From Caldatribacterium sp051549785 (GTDB taxonomy: Bacteria; Atribacterota; Atribacteria; Atribacterales; Caldatribacteriaceae): 64,000 nt of DNA. The translations under genes and the position numbers were made by a program. Shown here piece by piece: positions 14,119 through 23,396 of this stretch (the stretch's first letter is position 1; each line of letters opens with the position of its first letter). The stretch is taken from NCBI RefSeq assembly GCF_051549785.1, contig NZ_CP189974.1, positions 1,054,001-1,118,000 of the forward strand. Direction: 5' to 3'. Under the pieces are notes generated by a model. It did not search any database, had not been told where the DNA came from, and saw nothing but the letters and a program-made list of their open reading frames with translations.

Positions 14119-15057
14119 ATGGCAAAGGTTGTTGTTCTTGCCCGCTCTTTCGCCCGTGCCTCTTCAGAGCCCCTGGAGATCCTCCAGGAAGCTCACCTTG
14201 AGGTGGAAAGGAAGGCGAATCCCGAGCCAGAGAACGAAGAAGTCGTGGCTGGGCTCATAGGAGATGCTGAAGGAGTTATCGTTGGTGTCGACCGTATCGG
14301 AAGGGTGGTTCTTGAACGGTGTCCGAATCTCCGGGTCATCGCCAAGCACGGGGTGGGAGTGGACAACATCGACCTTGAGGCGGCAAAAGAACACGGTGTT
14401 GTTGTGGCCAACGCTCCCGGGACAAACACCGAATCAGTAGCGGATATGGCCTTTCTCCTCATCCTCTCCTGTGCCCGGAACCTGCCGCTCCTTATGGAGA
14501 ACGTTCGCAAGAAGATCTGGGGTTCGCAAGCCCTCGGAGTAGAACTCGAAGGAAGGGTGCTCGGTATTGTCGGCCTTGGGCGTATTGGGAGAAGCGTCGC
14601 CCGGAGGGCTCTGGGTTTTGGGATGCAGGTGGTGTACTACGACCCCCTTGTTGAGGATGAAGCCTTTCGCCGTGTCTCCCTTGAGGACCTCTTTTCGATT
14701 GCCGACTTTGTCTCTCTCCATGCCCCTCTGACGCCGGAAACAAAACACCTCGTGAACGAGCGGCTTCTTTCGCTCATGAAAAAGGACGCCTTTCTCATCA
14801 ACACCGCCCGTGGGGAACTCGTTGACGAGGAAGCCCTCTTCCGTGCCCTTAAAGAAGGCCGCATTGCCGGAGCAGGTCTTGATGTCCTCTCCTTTGAGCC
14901 GCCTTTCGAGAGCCCGCTCCTTACCCTCCCGAACGTCATCGTGACCCCGCACGTTGCGGCACACACGAAAGAAGCGAATATCAAAATGGGGAAAATTGCG
15001 GCGCTCAATGTCGTCCGGGTCCTCAGGGGTGAGGAACCATTGTTCCGGGTGGTGTGA
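14119..15057 (+). CDS. D-2-hydroxyacid dehydrogenase (SerA/glyoxylate reductase family)
   Basis: A 312-residue NAD-dependent dehydrogenase with the usual split catalytic domain and Rossmann fold: GLGRIGRSVARRA (nucleotide binding), catalytic Arg in NTARGELVDEEAL, and catalytic His in VTPHVAAHT near the C-terminus. It lacks the ACT and ASB regulatory domains of long SerA forms. It may therefore be a short phosphoglycerate dehydrogenase or a hydroxypyruvate/glyoxylate reductase; no serine genes are next to it. ATG 14119 is favoured over two in-frame GTGs just upstream. The downstream nuclease starts one base after its stop. Confidence 0.85.
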   Translation: MAKVVVLARSFARASSEPLEILQEAHLEVERKANPEPENEEVVAGLIGDAEGVIVGVDRIGRVVLERCPNLRVIAKHGVGVDNIDLEAAKEHGVVVANAPGTNTESVADMAFLLILSCARNLPLLMENVRKKIWGSQALGVELEGRVLGIVGLGRIGRSVARRALGFGMQVVYYDPLVEDEAFRRVSLEDLFSIADFVSLHAPLTPETKHLVNERLLSLMKKDAFLINTARGELVDEEALFRALKEGRIAGAGLDVLSFEPPFESPLLTLPNVIVTPHVAAHTKEANIKMGKIAALNVVRVLRGEEPLFRVV

Positions 15058-15058
15058 C

Positions 15059-15538
15059 GTGCGAAGAACGCCACAGCGCCTCTCCTGGGGTTCAATCCTC
15101 TTTTTCCTTCTTCTTTTGCTTTTCTACTACGCTGTTTCCCAGAGAACCCCGGGGGAGTACATCGTCGTCCGGGTGATTGACGGGGACACCATCGAGCTCA
15201 ATACCGGTGAAAAAGTCCGCTACATCGGTATCAATGCTCCTGAGCTTCACCATCCCCAGAAGGGGGTGGAGTATTTCGCCCGGGAGGCCTATGAGGCGAA
15301 CCGCCGCATGGTGGAGGGGAAGAGGGTCCGTCTTGAGTTCGACGTTGAGAAGCGTGACCGCTATGGGAGACTGCTCGCCTATGTGTACGTTGACGATATT
15401 ATGGTGAATGAGTGGCTTGTGGCCAACGGTTACGCCCAGGTGGCCACCTTCCCCCCAAACGTCAGGTACGCCGAGAGGCTCCGGAAACTTGAAAAAGAAG
15501 CCCGCCGCCTGAGAATCGGCCTCTGGGGAAAGCCGTAA
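15059..15538 (+). CDS. thermonuclease (staphylococcal nuclease fold), membrane-anchored or secreted
   Basis: 159 residues. An N-terminal hydrophobic stretch (SILFFLLLLLFYYAVS) is a signal peptide or anchor, and the SNase domain follows: RVIDGDTIEL, KVRYIGINAPE with catalytic Arg/Glu, and KRDRYGRLLAYVYVD with the second Arg. It probably degrades extracellular DNA or RNA with calcium. GTG 15059 starts one base after the dehydrogenase stop; longer versions of the frame lie inside that gene. Confidence 0.88.
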   Translation: MRRTPQRLSWGSILFFLLLLLFYYAVSQRTPGEYIVVRVIDGDTIELNTGEKVRYIGINAPELHHPQKGVEYFAREAYEANRRMVEGKRVRLEFDVEKRDRYGRLLAYVYVDDIMVNEWLVANGYAQVATFPPNVRYAERLRKLEKEARRLRIGLWGKP

Positions 15539-15553
15539 GCGGTAAGTTTCTTT

Positions 15554-16198
15554 TCAGAGGAACCTTACCGTTTCCTTGAAGCGGCGGGCAAGGTCCGTCA
15601 GTTCTTCCCATTTCTTCCCTTCGACGAGGTCTTTGCGCACGAGCGACCCTCCAACCCCCACGCAGGAAGCCCCAGCCTTCAGGAAATCGGCAACATTTTC
15701 CAGGTTTACCCCTCCTGTAGGACAGAGTTTGATGTGAGGGAAGGGCCCCTTGAGTTCCCGGATGTAAGAGGGTCCAAGACTTGATGCCGGGAAGACCTTC
15801 ACCACCTCTGCACCGCTTTCCCAGGCCCTGAGGATTTCTGTTGGGGTCAGTGCCCCGGGGATGATGGGGACGTCGTACCGGTGGGCCATCTCGATGACCC
15901 GCTCGTTCAGCGAGGGGGTGACCAGGAACTGGGCGCCACTTGCGATGCAGAGCCTTGCCGTTTCAGGGTCAAGAACTGTCCCTGCTCCAAAGAGAACGTC
16001 GTCCATGTGCTTTCGAACTTCCTCGAGGATTTCAAGGACTCCTGGGGTCGTCATGGTGACCTCAATGCAGTGGATGCCCCCCTGCTTCAGCGCTTCCACA
16101 ACCTCCATGAGGGCCTGGGAACTCTGGGCACGGATAATGGCGATGATTTTTTCCTCCTCGATGTACTGCACAATTGCCGCCCGTCCTTTAAGGCTCAC
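15554..16198 (-). CDS. eda: 2-dehydro-3-deoxyphosphogluconate (KDPG) aldolase
   Basis: A class I aldolase of 214 residues that splits KDPG (or KDPGal) to pyruvate and glyceraldehyde 3-phosphate in sugar-acid catabolism. Visible are IAIIRA, the catalytic Glu in CIEVTMTTP, FGAGTVLD, the Schiff-base Lys in VVKVFPA and CPTGGV for phosphate binding. GTG 16198 is preferred because GGAGGAAG sits 5-6 bases before it; upstream in-frame codons lack a site. It is divergent from an SDR gene. Confidence 0.92.
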   Translation of the reverse strand: MSLKGRAAIVQYIEEEKIIAIIRAQSSQALMEVVEALKQGGIHCIEVTMTTPGVLEILEEVRKHMDDVLFGAGTVLDPETARLCIASGAQFLVTPSLNERVIEMAHRYDVPIIPGALTPTEILRAWESGAEVVKVFPASSLGPSYIRELKGPFPHIKLCPTGGVNLENVADFLKAGASCVGVGGSLVRKDLVEGKKWEELTDLARRFKETVRFL

Positions 16199-16398
16199 GG
16201 CGCTTCCTCCTCTCCTGTTTTTCTCCCCATTATACCTGAGCGTTTCGATGGAATGCCCCACAAGGTGATGGTTTGGGGATTTTTTTCCGGAAAAAGCGCT
16301 GGAAAGGCGGTATCCAGGCGTTCAAGGAGAGTTTGGAGGAAGGCAGAGAACCTCGTGGAAAAAGCCTTTTGTGTGACAACACCCTGAGCCGGGACAGG

Positions 16399-16427
16399 TT
16401 GTTCCTTCTTTTCTTTAAGCATACAAT
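16399..16427 (+). promoter_or_regulatory. promoter for the SDR (and perhaps first GntR) gene
   Basis: TTGTTC (16399-16404) and TACAAT (16422-16427) with 17-base spacing, 35 bases before the SDR start. The rest of the 264-base eda/SDR divergent gap shows nothing else I can name; a TATAAT on the minus strand at 16234-16229 could serve eda but lacks a good -35. Confidence 0.6.
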
Positions 16428-16462
16428 GACCTTGAGATTTCTTTTACAGAGGAGGTATTCCC

Positions 16463-17257
16463 ATGGACTTTGGTCTTTCCGGGAAAGTTGCCGTCATTAC
16501 CGGGGGAAGTATCGGAATTGGTTTTGCCGTGGCAGAGGCGCTGGCAAAAGAAGGGGTGCACTGTGCGCTCTGTGCCCGGAATGAAGAGCGGGTGAAGAAA
16601 GCGGCGAAGACTCTGGAGGAACGATACGGTGTGCGAGCGATTGGTGTTCGGGCCGATGTGACCCGTCCTGAGGATATCGATGCCTTCGTGGAGGAAATCA
16701 GGAAGACCTTCGGGGGTGCGGACATCCTCATCAACAACGCCGGAACAGGAAGTGCCGAGAAAATCATGGATGCCCCTGATGAGCGGTGGCAGTACTACTG
16801 GGACTTGCACGTCATGGCGGCAGTCCGGATGTCCCGCAAGATCATCCCCTTCATGATCGAACGGGGTGGGGGAGTCATCATCAACACCGCCTCCATCTGT
16901 GCGCGGCAACCCCTGGATTACGAGCCAATCTATAATGTGACGAAGGCTGCCCTCGTCATGTTTTCGAAATGTCTGGCCAATGAAGTCATCAAATACAACA
17001 TTCGGGTGAACTGCATCAATCCTGGCCTCATTCGCACCCCTGACTGGGATAAAACGGCCCAGATTGTGAGCAGAGAAAAGGGCATGACCCCGGAGGAGTA
17101 CCTTGACCGGATTGCGAAGGACAATGCCCCCATCGGGCGTTTTGCCACTCCGGAGGAACTTGCCCACTTCTACGTGTTTTTGTGTTCTCCTCTTGCCAGC
17201 TACTGTGTGGGTTCCACGTACTACGTGGATGGTGGGTGGCTCAAGTGTACGATATGA
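16463..17257 (+). CDS. short-chain dehydrogenase/reductase (SDR)
   Basis: A 264-residue classical SDR: cofactor motif GGSIGIG near residue 12, NNAG near 92, catalytic Ser (NTASICA), and YNVTK with catalytic Tyr and Lys. Enzymes of this kind oxidise sugars, sugar acids or their keto forms; next to KDPG aldolase a sugar-acid role is plausible. AGAGGAGG precedes the ATG. The first GntR regulator starts 53 bases downstream and may be co-transcribed. Confidence 0.88.
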   Translation: MDFGLSGKVAVITGGSIGIGFAVAEALAKEGVHCALCARNEERVKKAAKTLEERYGVRAIGVRADVTRPEDIDAFVEEIRKTFGGADILINNAGTGSAEKIMDAPDERWQYYWDLHVMAAVRMSRKIIPFMIERGGGVIINTASICARQPLDYEPIYNVTKAALVMFSKCLANEVIKYNIRVNCINPGLIRTPDWDKTAQIVSREKGMTPEEYLDRIAKDNAPIGRFATPEELAHFYVFLCSPLASYCVGSTYYVDGGWLKCTI

Positions 17258-17309
17258 GAGATTCTGCTACAATACTGCAAAAAATATTCAAAATGTAAAG
17301 GGGGTTGAC

Positions 17310-18048
17310 CGTGTCTACCCTTAACCGGAAAGTCCCTATTCCTCTCTACTACCAGCTCAAGGAGATCATCCGGGAGCAGATTGAGGAAGGCATCCTTGCT
17401 CCCGGGGATTTGCTCCCCTCTGAGCGGGAGCTCTCGGAAAAGTACGGCATCAGCCGTCCCACCGTCCGTCAGGCCCTGAAGGAACTGGTCTATGAAGGGC
17501 TCCTCACCCGGGAGAAAGGTCGGGGAACCTTTGTGGCCAAACCCAAGCTCGAGTACGGGTTCATCCAGCACTTTGTCACCTTCTACGAGGACATGGCCCA
17601 GCGAGGCTACACCTTGAAGACCAAAGTCCTCCGGAAAGAGCTCCAGGATCCTCCCAAACGCATTGCTAGGGCTTTGCAGCTCAAAGAGGGAGAGAAGGTC
17701 ATCTTCATCGAGCGCCTCCGCTTCGTGGAGGATGAACCTGTGGTCTGGGTTCAGAACCACATCCCCCACCACCTCTGCCCCGGGCTTTTAGAGGAAGACC
17801 TCACCGACCGCTCGTTGTACCGTCTCCTCACTGAACGCTACAACCTCAAGCCCCAGTGGGCAGAGGTGAGTCTCGAGCCGGTCCTCGCCACCGACCGGGA
17901 TGCCGAGCTTTTGGGCCTCGAACCCAAGGCCCCGGTGCTCCTTATGGAGAACATCACCTACGATGTCAACGACCGCCCCATTGACCTCTTCATCTCCCGT
18001 TTCCGGGGAGACAAGGGGAGAGTGCGGGTGAGGGTATTGAGGAGCTGA
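17310..18048 (+). repeat. direct repeat, copy 1 of the GntR CDS
   Basis: These 739 bases recur at 23807-24545 with a single difference (C at 17463, T at 23960), which is silent. Identity begins one base before the GTG start and ends at the last base of the TGA stop; sequences outside are unrelated. Confidence 0.97.
17311..18048 (+). CDS. GntR-family (HutC/UTRA) transcriptional regulator, copy 1
   Basis: 245 residues: an N-terminal winged helix (residues 1-70; PSERELSEKYGISRPTVRQALKELV recognition region, starting near residue 35) and a C-terminal UTRA effector domain (about 85-240) that in relatives binds sugar phosphates or similar ligands. GTG 17311 is chosen because AAAGGGGG lies upstream and the second copy starts at the same codon; a TTG at 17305 is also possible. 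The protein is identical to the one at 23808-24545. It lies upstream of the first ribose-type ABC operon and presumably controls it. Confidence 0.93.
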   Translation: MSTLNRKVPIPLYYQLKEIIREQIEEGILAPGDLLPSERELSEKYGISRPTVRQALKELVYEGLLTREKGRGTFVAKPKLEYGFIQHFVTFYEDMAQRGYTLKTKVLRKELQDPPKRIARALQLKEGEKVIFIERLRFVEDEPVVWVQNHIPHHLCPGLLEEDLTDRSLYRLLTERYNLKPQWAEVSLEPVLATDRDAELLGLEPKAPVLLMENITYDVNDRPIDLFISRFRGDKGRVRVRVLRS

Positions 18049-18455
18049 AAGCAGGATCCGGGGCCTGCTGGTGGGCGTATCTTGGTGTTCTCGGTCACCG
18101 GGGCCTGTGGTGGTTGCATAGCTCAAAGGTCCTTCCTTCCCTTTTAAAGCATCCAGGGTCTTTTCTGCGCTTTCCCAGGTTTGGTTTCCTCTCCCTTGCA
18201 CTGCATGCAGCAACGCCCCTGTCCGGAGAAAGCAACGTGGATATGTATCCAAGCGGAGGCCCTTTTCTGGTTTTAAGGTTAATACATCTTATTGACAACT
18301 TCGCCCGTTCGCGATAAAGTATTCACAGAAAAAGAATCATGGCTGTCTTTATTTGATCTTCGCTTTTGCGAGAAGGAGGTGGGTACAGGACCTGGATGAT
18401 TGGTCAGAATGACCCCTCGCCTTGTGAATCCATTTTTTGAAAGGAGGGTTTGAAA
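18049..18455. other. intergenic region without a convincing gene
   Basis: About 400 bases between regulator copy 1 and the first binding-protein gene. The only supported elements are a promoter (18292-18320), the GGAGGG ribosome site of the next gene and a small hairpin GCAGG/CCTGC just after the regulator stop (no T-run). Short ORFs on either strand lack ribosome sites. It may hold operators for the GntR protein, but no clear dyad stands out. Confidence 0.5.
18292..18320 (+). promoter_or_regulatory. promoter of the first sugar ABC operon
   Basis: TTGACA (18292-18297), a 17-base spacer and TAAAGT (18315-18320). The 5' leader would be about 130 nucleotides. This is the likely target of the upstream regulator. 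Confidence 0.6.
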
Positions 18456-19862
18456 GTGCGACGGTGGGTACGGTTTCTGGTGCTCCTTGTGGTCGTCAGT
18501 GTGGGTATAAGCGTTGTGCATTGTGCTCTTGCCCAGGAAGAGTTGCGACTCGATGAGAAGCGCATGGAGCTCGCCCAGCGGTACAAAAACGCCGAGCCGG
18601 GAGAGAAGTTCGCCATCGGATACATCACCTGGGGCCTTGCTCAGGAGTACCTCATGATATGTTACCAGGCGGTTGAGCAGGCATGCCGGCAGCTTGGCCT
18701 TGAGTTCATCGGCGCGGTGGCAGAAACCGATGCCGCCTGGATTGAAACCACAGAAAGCATGATCGCCGCAGGGGCTAAGGCCATCATCTACAACTGCCCT
18801 TCGGCTGCGGTGATGCCTGAGCTTGCCAGAATCTGCAACGAGCACAACGTGTTCATGGCCACGTTCTTCGGGTATACCGGTGAGATGTATCCGGGAGACC
18901 TTGGTCCCCGCTGGGTTATTGACAATACGCCCCTTTCAGACGAACAGACCTTCTTCCCCCTCATGATTCTCTTTGAAAAGATGCGCCAGAACGGAAAGAC
19001 CAAACTCCTCCACCACCAGGCTCACAAAACGGTGGCCACTGTCTCCACTGTCTACATCAACCTTGGAGTGTTCATGGCTTGGAGCTTCTATCCCGAGATG
19101 CAGCTTTTAGGGCACCAGTACGGTGAATGGTGGTATGAGGGGGGCCGGAAGGCAGCCGAAGCAGCGCTTGCTGTGCGCCAGGACTATGAGGGTCTGTGGG
19201 GTGCCAATGATTCCCAGACCATGGGGGCTCTGCGGGCTTTGGAGGATCGTGGCATCGCCATTGGTCCTTTCACGGCTTCTCGAGACATGGAAATGACCAC
19301 GGCTGAGGAAATCCTCAAGGGGAATTTCCTGGTTACTGCTGGTTTTGATATTCCTTACTTTGCGGGACGAATGGTTCCCATGCTCTACGACATGTGTGTG
19401 GGTGCCTGGTACCCGTTCCCTGAAGAGATGTTGCAGGCGCCGCGAATCAACACCTATGGAAGACCTGGTGAAGTAGAAAAGCTCGCCCGGGATGCTCGTC
19501 TCATCTGGCATCCGAACTTCTACCTTGCACCAACTCAGGAGAACCTGGAAAAAATCCTGCGGCAGATGAAAGAGCCCAAGCCCGAGTACCCGTATGATTT
19601 CCGTCTCCTTTCCATTGCCAAGTGTCAGGAGCTTGGCCTCTCTTATGACCGCCACGCAGGTGCAGACATACGCCTTGGCCAGCACGACTACTACTTCCCG
19701 GCAAAGCTTGAGAAATTCGGAAGCATGGAAGCCTTCCGGAAACACGTTGCCGCCCTCTATAACTTCTTCCTCGATTTTAGCTGGGCCGATACCTGGGAAG
19801 AGGCACAGAAGTACATCGAGAAGTTCCCGCCGGAGCTCAAGTGGGATCCTATCTGGAAGTGA
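18456..19862 (+). CDS. sugar-type ABC transporter substrate-binding protein
   Basis: A 468-residue exported protein. A signal peptide (RRWVRFLVLLVVVSVGISVV then an ALAQ cleavage site) precedes a type I periplasmic-binding fold (IGYITWGLAQEY; TESMIAAGAKAIIYN; LWGANDSQTMGAL, a RbsB-like helix). About 110 residues follow the typical end of the family, so it is longer than RbsB (about 300). GTG 18456 is preferred over TTG 18450, which is too close to GGAGGG. It heads an operon with one double ATPase and two permeases. The ligand is unknown. Confidence 0.85.
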   Translation: MRRWVRFLVLLVVVSVGISVVHCALAQEELRLDEKRMELAQRYKNAEPGEKFAIGYITWGLAQEYLMICYQAVEQACRQLGLEFIGAVAETDAAWIETTESMIAAGAKAIIYNCPSAAVMPELARICNEHNVFMATFFGYTGEMYPGDLGPRWVIDNTPLSDEQTFFPLMILFEKMRQNGKTKLLHHQAHKTVATVSTVYINLGVFMAWSFYPEMQLLGHQYGEWWYEGGRKAAEAALAVRQDYEGLWGANDSQTMGALRALEDRGIAIGPFTASRDMEMTTAEEILKGNFLVTAGFDIPYFAGRMVPMLYDMCVGAWYPFPEEMLQAPRINTYGRPGEVEKLARDARLIWHPNFYLAPTQENLEKILRQMKEPKPEYPYDFRLLSIAKCQELGLSYDRHAGADIRLGQHDYYFPAKLEKFGSMEAFRKHVAALYNFFLDFSWADTWEEAQKYIEKFPPELKWDPIWK

Positions 19863-19869
19863 AGTTCAC

Positions 19870-19897
19870 CCCCTGCCTGCTTGCAAGCAGGCAGGGG
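19870..19897 (+). terminator. strong hairpin after the first binding-protein gene
   Basis: A perfect 14-bp inverted repeat (19870-19883 with 19884-19897, left arm CCCCTGCCTGCTTG), followed by CTTTCTTTCC. Between a binding-protein gene and its ATPase gene such hairpins usually act as partial terminators or 3' stabilisers that give excess binding protein. Confidence 0.75.
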
Positions 19898-19931
19898 CTT
19901 TCTTTCCTCTTTCTCCGGTTGAGGTTGCACG

Positions 19932-21461
19932 ATGAGGCGAAACGACGTTCCTGTTCTTGAGGTCCGGAATGTCTCCAAGACCTTCGATACCGTGGTGCGG
20001 GCTCTGGATGAAGTAAGCATCGCGGTGTACCGGGGCGAAATTGTTGGCGTGGTGGGGGAGAACGGAGCGGGAAAATCCACCCTCATGAAGATTCTCGTGG
20101 GGGTCCACGCTCCGGATCGGGGTATACTCCTTCTTGGGGGGAAAGAGGTCCCTTTTCCCCGGAATCCCAAGGAGGCGGCACAGCGGGGAATTTCCATCGT
20201 CTACCAGGAACGGGGGGTTATCCCGCACCTTCGGGTGTACCAGTTCCTTTTTCTGGGGCACGAGGAGCGGTACCGGGGACCGTGGGGATTGCAGAACGAG
20301 CGGATGAAACGGGAAGCAAGGGACATCCTTGACGAATTCCACGTCGTCTGTGACGTTGAGAGTTTCATGTACGAACTCCCTCTAGCGACCCAGAAAATGG
20401 TGGAGATTGCCCGGGCGGTTCTCGGGGTACGTCTTGAAAGCCAGGGGAAAGATGTAGCTCCGGTCATCATCCTCGACGAGCCCACCGCTCCTTTGACCCT
20501 CGAGGAACGGAGGGAACTTTTCCAGAACATCCTCCGAATGAAGGAGACCTGTTCTTTCATCTTCGTCTCCCATATTATCCCCGAGGTCATGGAATTCGTT
20601 GACCGGGTGTACGTTCTCCGGGATGGGAGACTCGTTGCCCATTACGACCTTGCTCAAGACGCTGTGACCGAAGAGGACCTTTTCCGGGCCATCGTGGGAC
20701 GGGAATCGCTGGTGTACACCTTTGAGGCCCGGAAGAAGACGGTGTCTTCCGAGGTGGTCCTGCGAGCGGAGGGACTGACGAAACGAGGATGCTACTATGA
20801 CGTTTCCTTTGAGCTTCGCAGGGGAGAGTGCCTTGGTCTCTTTGGACCCGCGGGTTCCGGGAAAAGCGAGGTTCTGCGGACTGTTGCCGGGATTCTTGGA
20901 TTCGATGGCGGGAAACTGGTCATCAAAGGGCAGGAGGCTTTCTCCGGAGAACCTCCCCATGTCCGCCTTGAGCGGGGCGTGGGCTATTGTTCAGGAGAGG
21001 CGGGGAAGGAACTCTTTTTCCACTGGTCCATTGCCAAGAATATCTCCATCGTGAATCTCAAAAAGGTTCTCGGGAAGTTTTTCCCTGTGATTCGCTTTGG
21101 GGCGGAGAGGAGCATCGCCGAAGGAGTGATGGGAAAACTGGAAATCAAGGCTCCTGGTGTTCACACAGAATGCTACTCTCTGAGTGGTGGGAACAAGCAG
21201 AAGGTGTCGGTCGGGAAATGGCTGGAGCGAAGCCCTGACATCCTGCTTCTTGAGGACCCCACGATTGGTATTGATGTGGGGGCCCGGGAGGATATCTACG
21301 AAGTGCTCCTTGAGATGAAGCAGAGGGGGATTTCGTTCATTCTCGTAAGCGATGATCCCAAAGAGTACGCCCTCCTCTGTGACCGGGTTCTGGTGATGCG
21401 GGGTGGGAGGGTGCAGAGGACCGTGAGTGCGGAGGAATTCCGGGAAGTGGCGGTGGGGTGA
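19932..21461 (+). CDS. ribose-type ABC transporter ATPase (two fused nucleotide-binding domains)
   Basis: A 509-residue RbsA/MglA-type protein. The first domain has Walker A GENGAGKST, Walker B VIILDEPTA and a signature replaced by LPLATQKMVEIARA. The second has Walker A GPAGSGKS, a good LSGGNKQKV signature and a Walker B ending LLLEDPT, where the usual DE order is ED. Such asymmetry is common in sugar importers with one weak site, but both changes are notable. The ATG follows GAGGTTG. It drives the two permeases encoded downstream. Confidence 0.9.
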   Translation: MRRNDVPVLEVRNVSKTFDTVVRALDEVSIAVYRGEIVGVVGENGAGKSTLMKILVGVHAPDRGILLLGGKEVPFPRNPKEAAQRGISIVYQERGVIPHLRVYQFLFLGHEERYRGPWGLQNERMKREARDILDEFHVVCDVESFMYELPLATQKMVEIARAVLGVRLESQGKDVAPVIILDEPTAPLTLEERRELFQNILRMKETCSFIFVSHIIPEVMEFVDRVYVLRDGRLVAHYDLAQDAVTEEDLFRAIVGRESLVYTFEARKKTVSSEVVLRAEGLTKRGCYYDVSFELRRGECLGLFGPAGSGKSEVLRTVAGILGFDGGKLVIKGQEAFSGEPPHVRLERGVGYCSGEAGKELFFHWSIAKNISIVNLKKVLGKFFPVIRFGAERSIAEGVMGKLEIKAPGVHTECYSLSGGNKQKVSVGKWLERSPDILLLEDPTIGIDVGAREDIYEVLLEMKQRGISFILVSDDPKEYALLCDRVLVMRGGRVQRTVSAEEFREVAVG

Positions 21462-21462
21462 G

Positions 21463-22419
21463 ATGGTGAAAACTGGGCGGGCATGGTATCCCTTTCTCCT
21501 TCTTGTGCGTCATCCGGTGGCCATTGTCCTTGTGGGGCTTGTGGTGCTCTTCTCCCTCCTCTATCCCCAGCGATTCCTCACCACCCTCAATCTCACCACA
21601 ATCCTCAAGCAGTTCGTGACGCTTGTGCTCTTTGCCTTGGGTCCCTCAATGGTAGTGGTGACGGGATCTCTGGATCTCTCGTACGTGGGAATTTGGATGC
21701 TTGGAGGAGTGCTTGTCTGGCTTCTGACTCCAGTTCTTGGGCTTTTTGCTATCTGCGTTTTTCCCCTTCTTGGCCTTGGAACCGGATTCCTAGTGGGGGT
21801 GGTTCATGCCAGGGGGAAAGTTCCCTCTTTCATTCTGACCCTGTGTCTCCTTGTGGTCTACTGGGGACTCACCGCGGCGCTCTCTGGAGGGTACTCACGG
21901 ACCGTCAAGGGATACGAATTCATCACCGCTTCCCTTGTGCCCTGTATTCCCACGGCATTCCTCTGGTCCCTTCCCCTCATTGGAGCCGCTATCTACCTCA
22001 TGGTCCGGACTCGCGTGGGGCTTTACCTTTATGCCATCGGTTCGAATGAAGAGGGGGCAAAGCTTGCGGGAATACCGGTTGAGAAGTACAAAATCCTCGC
22101 CTTCACCTTAAGCGGGCTTTTCACCGGCCTTGGAACCATTGTGCTCTTTCAGCACCTTGGGGGCTCGGTACCGGTGGAACTCAACCTCAAGAACGTCGTT
22201 TGGCCTCTTGTGGCCATTGTCCTTGGGGGGACGCCTCTTGTTGGAGGGAGTGGGGGACCGCAGCGAACCCTTCTTGGGGCTCTGACCTTCAGCGTTTTCT
22301 ACCGGGGGCTGTACCTTTCCCTTCTGCATCCGGAAATTCTCCAGCTCCTTGTAGGTATCCTCCTCATCGTGTCGATTATTGTAGGAGCAAGGGGTCTCAG
22401 GGGTGTTGAAATTACCTGA
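21463..22419 (+). CDS. ribose-type ABC transporter permease (first)
   Basis: A 318-residue RbsC-like membrane protein with 8-10 helices and the conserved GSLDLSYVGI and YAIGSNEEGAKLAGIP segments (the latter is the ATPase-coupling loop). ATG 21463 starts one base after the ATPase stop, with GGGGTGAG as ribosome site. It probably pairs with the next permease as a heterodimer. Confidence 0.9.
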   Translation: MVKTGRAWYPFLLLVRHPVAIVLVGLVVLFSLLYPQRFLTTLNLTTILKQFVTLVLFALGPSMVVVTGSLDLSYVGIWMLGGVLVWLLTPVLGLFAICVFPLLGLGTGFLVGVVHARGKVPSFILTLCLLVVYWGLTAALSGGYSRTVKGYEFITASLVPCIPTAFLWSLPLIGAAIYLMVRTRVGLYLYAIGSNEEGAKLAGIPVEKYKILAFTLSGLFTGLGTIVLFQHLGGSVPVELNLKNVVWPLVAIVLGGTPLVGGSGGPQRTLLGALTFSVFYRGLYLSLLHPEILQLLVGILLIVSIIVGARGLRGVEIT

Positions 22420-22435
22420 GGAGGCGGAGGAAACG

Positions 22436-23392
22436 GTGATTGCAACATTCTCCCGGGAATGGATGAAAAAGAACGCCGGGACGTTATGGCCGCTTCTTGT
22501 CGCCTGCATCATCATTCTGGGATTCCAGGCGGTGAACCCGACTTTCCTGAGGTACGAAGGCCTTGTGACTCTGGTATATGCCATGTCGTACTTTCTCATT
22601 GCCGCCTGTGGCCTGACGTTTGTCATCATGATGGGGTCGTTTGATTTCTCGGTACCGAGCGTGCTGAAGCTTGCTGCGCTCCTCTGTGTCATGTACATTG
22701 AAAAGCTTGGTTTCTGGGCTATTCCCTTTGCGCTTCTTGTGAGTACAGGTCTTGGTTTGCTCAACGGTGTCCTTCTTGCCTATCTCAACGTCCCCTCTTT
22801 TATGGCCACTTTGGGGGTTTCCATTGTTGTTGAGGGGATTGGTCTTTATCTCTCAAAGGGCTTTCTCCATATCATGTACAACGAACGCTTTCGAGCACTG
22901 GCCACAACCTTTATCTTTGGGTTGCCCTCGATTTTCTACTGGGCGATGGGGATCTGGGCTCTGTGCACTTTTGTTGCCCTCTGTACGCCTTTCGGGAGGA
23001 GGACTTACGCCATCGGAGGGAATCTCACCGCAGCACGGCTTTCGGGCATCAACGTTGAGCGTCAGCGGGTCTACGTCTTCATGCTCAGTGGGTTCCTCGC
23101 CGGCCTTTCTGGAGTTCTCTACATGGCTCAGCTTGGTGGGGGGTCCATGCTGATTGGCTCTGACATGTCCATTCCTCTCTTTGCCAGTGTTGTCGCCGGG
23201 GGTACGGCGCTTTCCGGAGGGATGGGAGGTCCACATCGCACGCTCCTTGGGGTCATTATCATCACCTGGATTCAAAGTGGTATGCTGATGCTGGCTTTGG
23301 GCCGGGACATCCAGATGGTGATCTTTGGCCTTATTGCCGTTGGGGTAGCTGTTGCCACCATGGACCGAAAGAGCATTCGGGTGGTGAAGTGA
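22436..23392 (+). CDS. ribose-type ABC transporter permease (second)
   Basis: 318 residues, RbsC family: GSFDFSVPSVLKL corresponds to the conserved GxxDLSVG region and YAIGGNLTAARLSGIN is the coupling loop. GTG 22436 lies 5 bases after GGAGG; earlier in-frame codons overlap the previous gene. Its sequence differs clearly from the first permease, so this operon uses two different membrane subunits while the second operon encodes only one. Confidence 0.9.
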   Translation: MIATFSREWMKKNAGTLWPLLVACIIILGFQAVNPTFLRYEGLVTLVYAMSYFLIAACGLTFVIMMGSFDFSVPSVLKLAALLCVMYIEKLGFWAIPFALLVSTGLGLLNGVLLAYLNVPSFMATLGVSIVVEGIGLYLSKGFLHIMYNERFRALATTFIFGLPSIFYWAMGIWALCTFVALCTPFGRRTYAIGGNLTAARLSGINVERQRVYVFMLSGFLAGLSGVLYMAQLGGGSMLIGSDMSIPLFASVVAGGTALSGGMGGPHRTLLGVIIITWIQSGMLMLALGRDIQMVIFGLIAVGVAVATMDRKSIRVVK

Positions 23393-23396
23393 AACC

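Noticed and set aside
18095..18298. 67-codon minus-strand frame in the gap after GntR copy 1
   Set aside because: No ribosome site and no similarity; the plus-strand promoter at 18292 overlaps its start.
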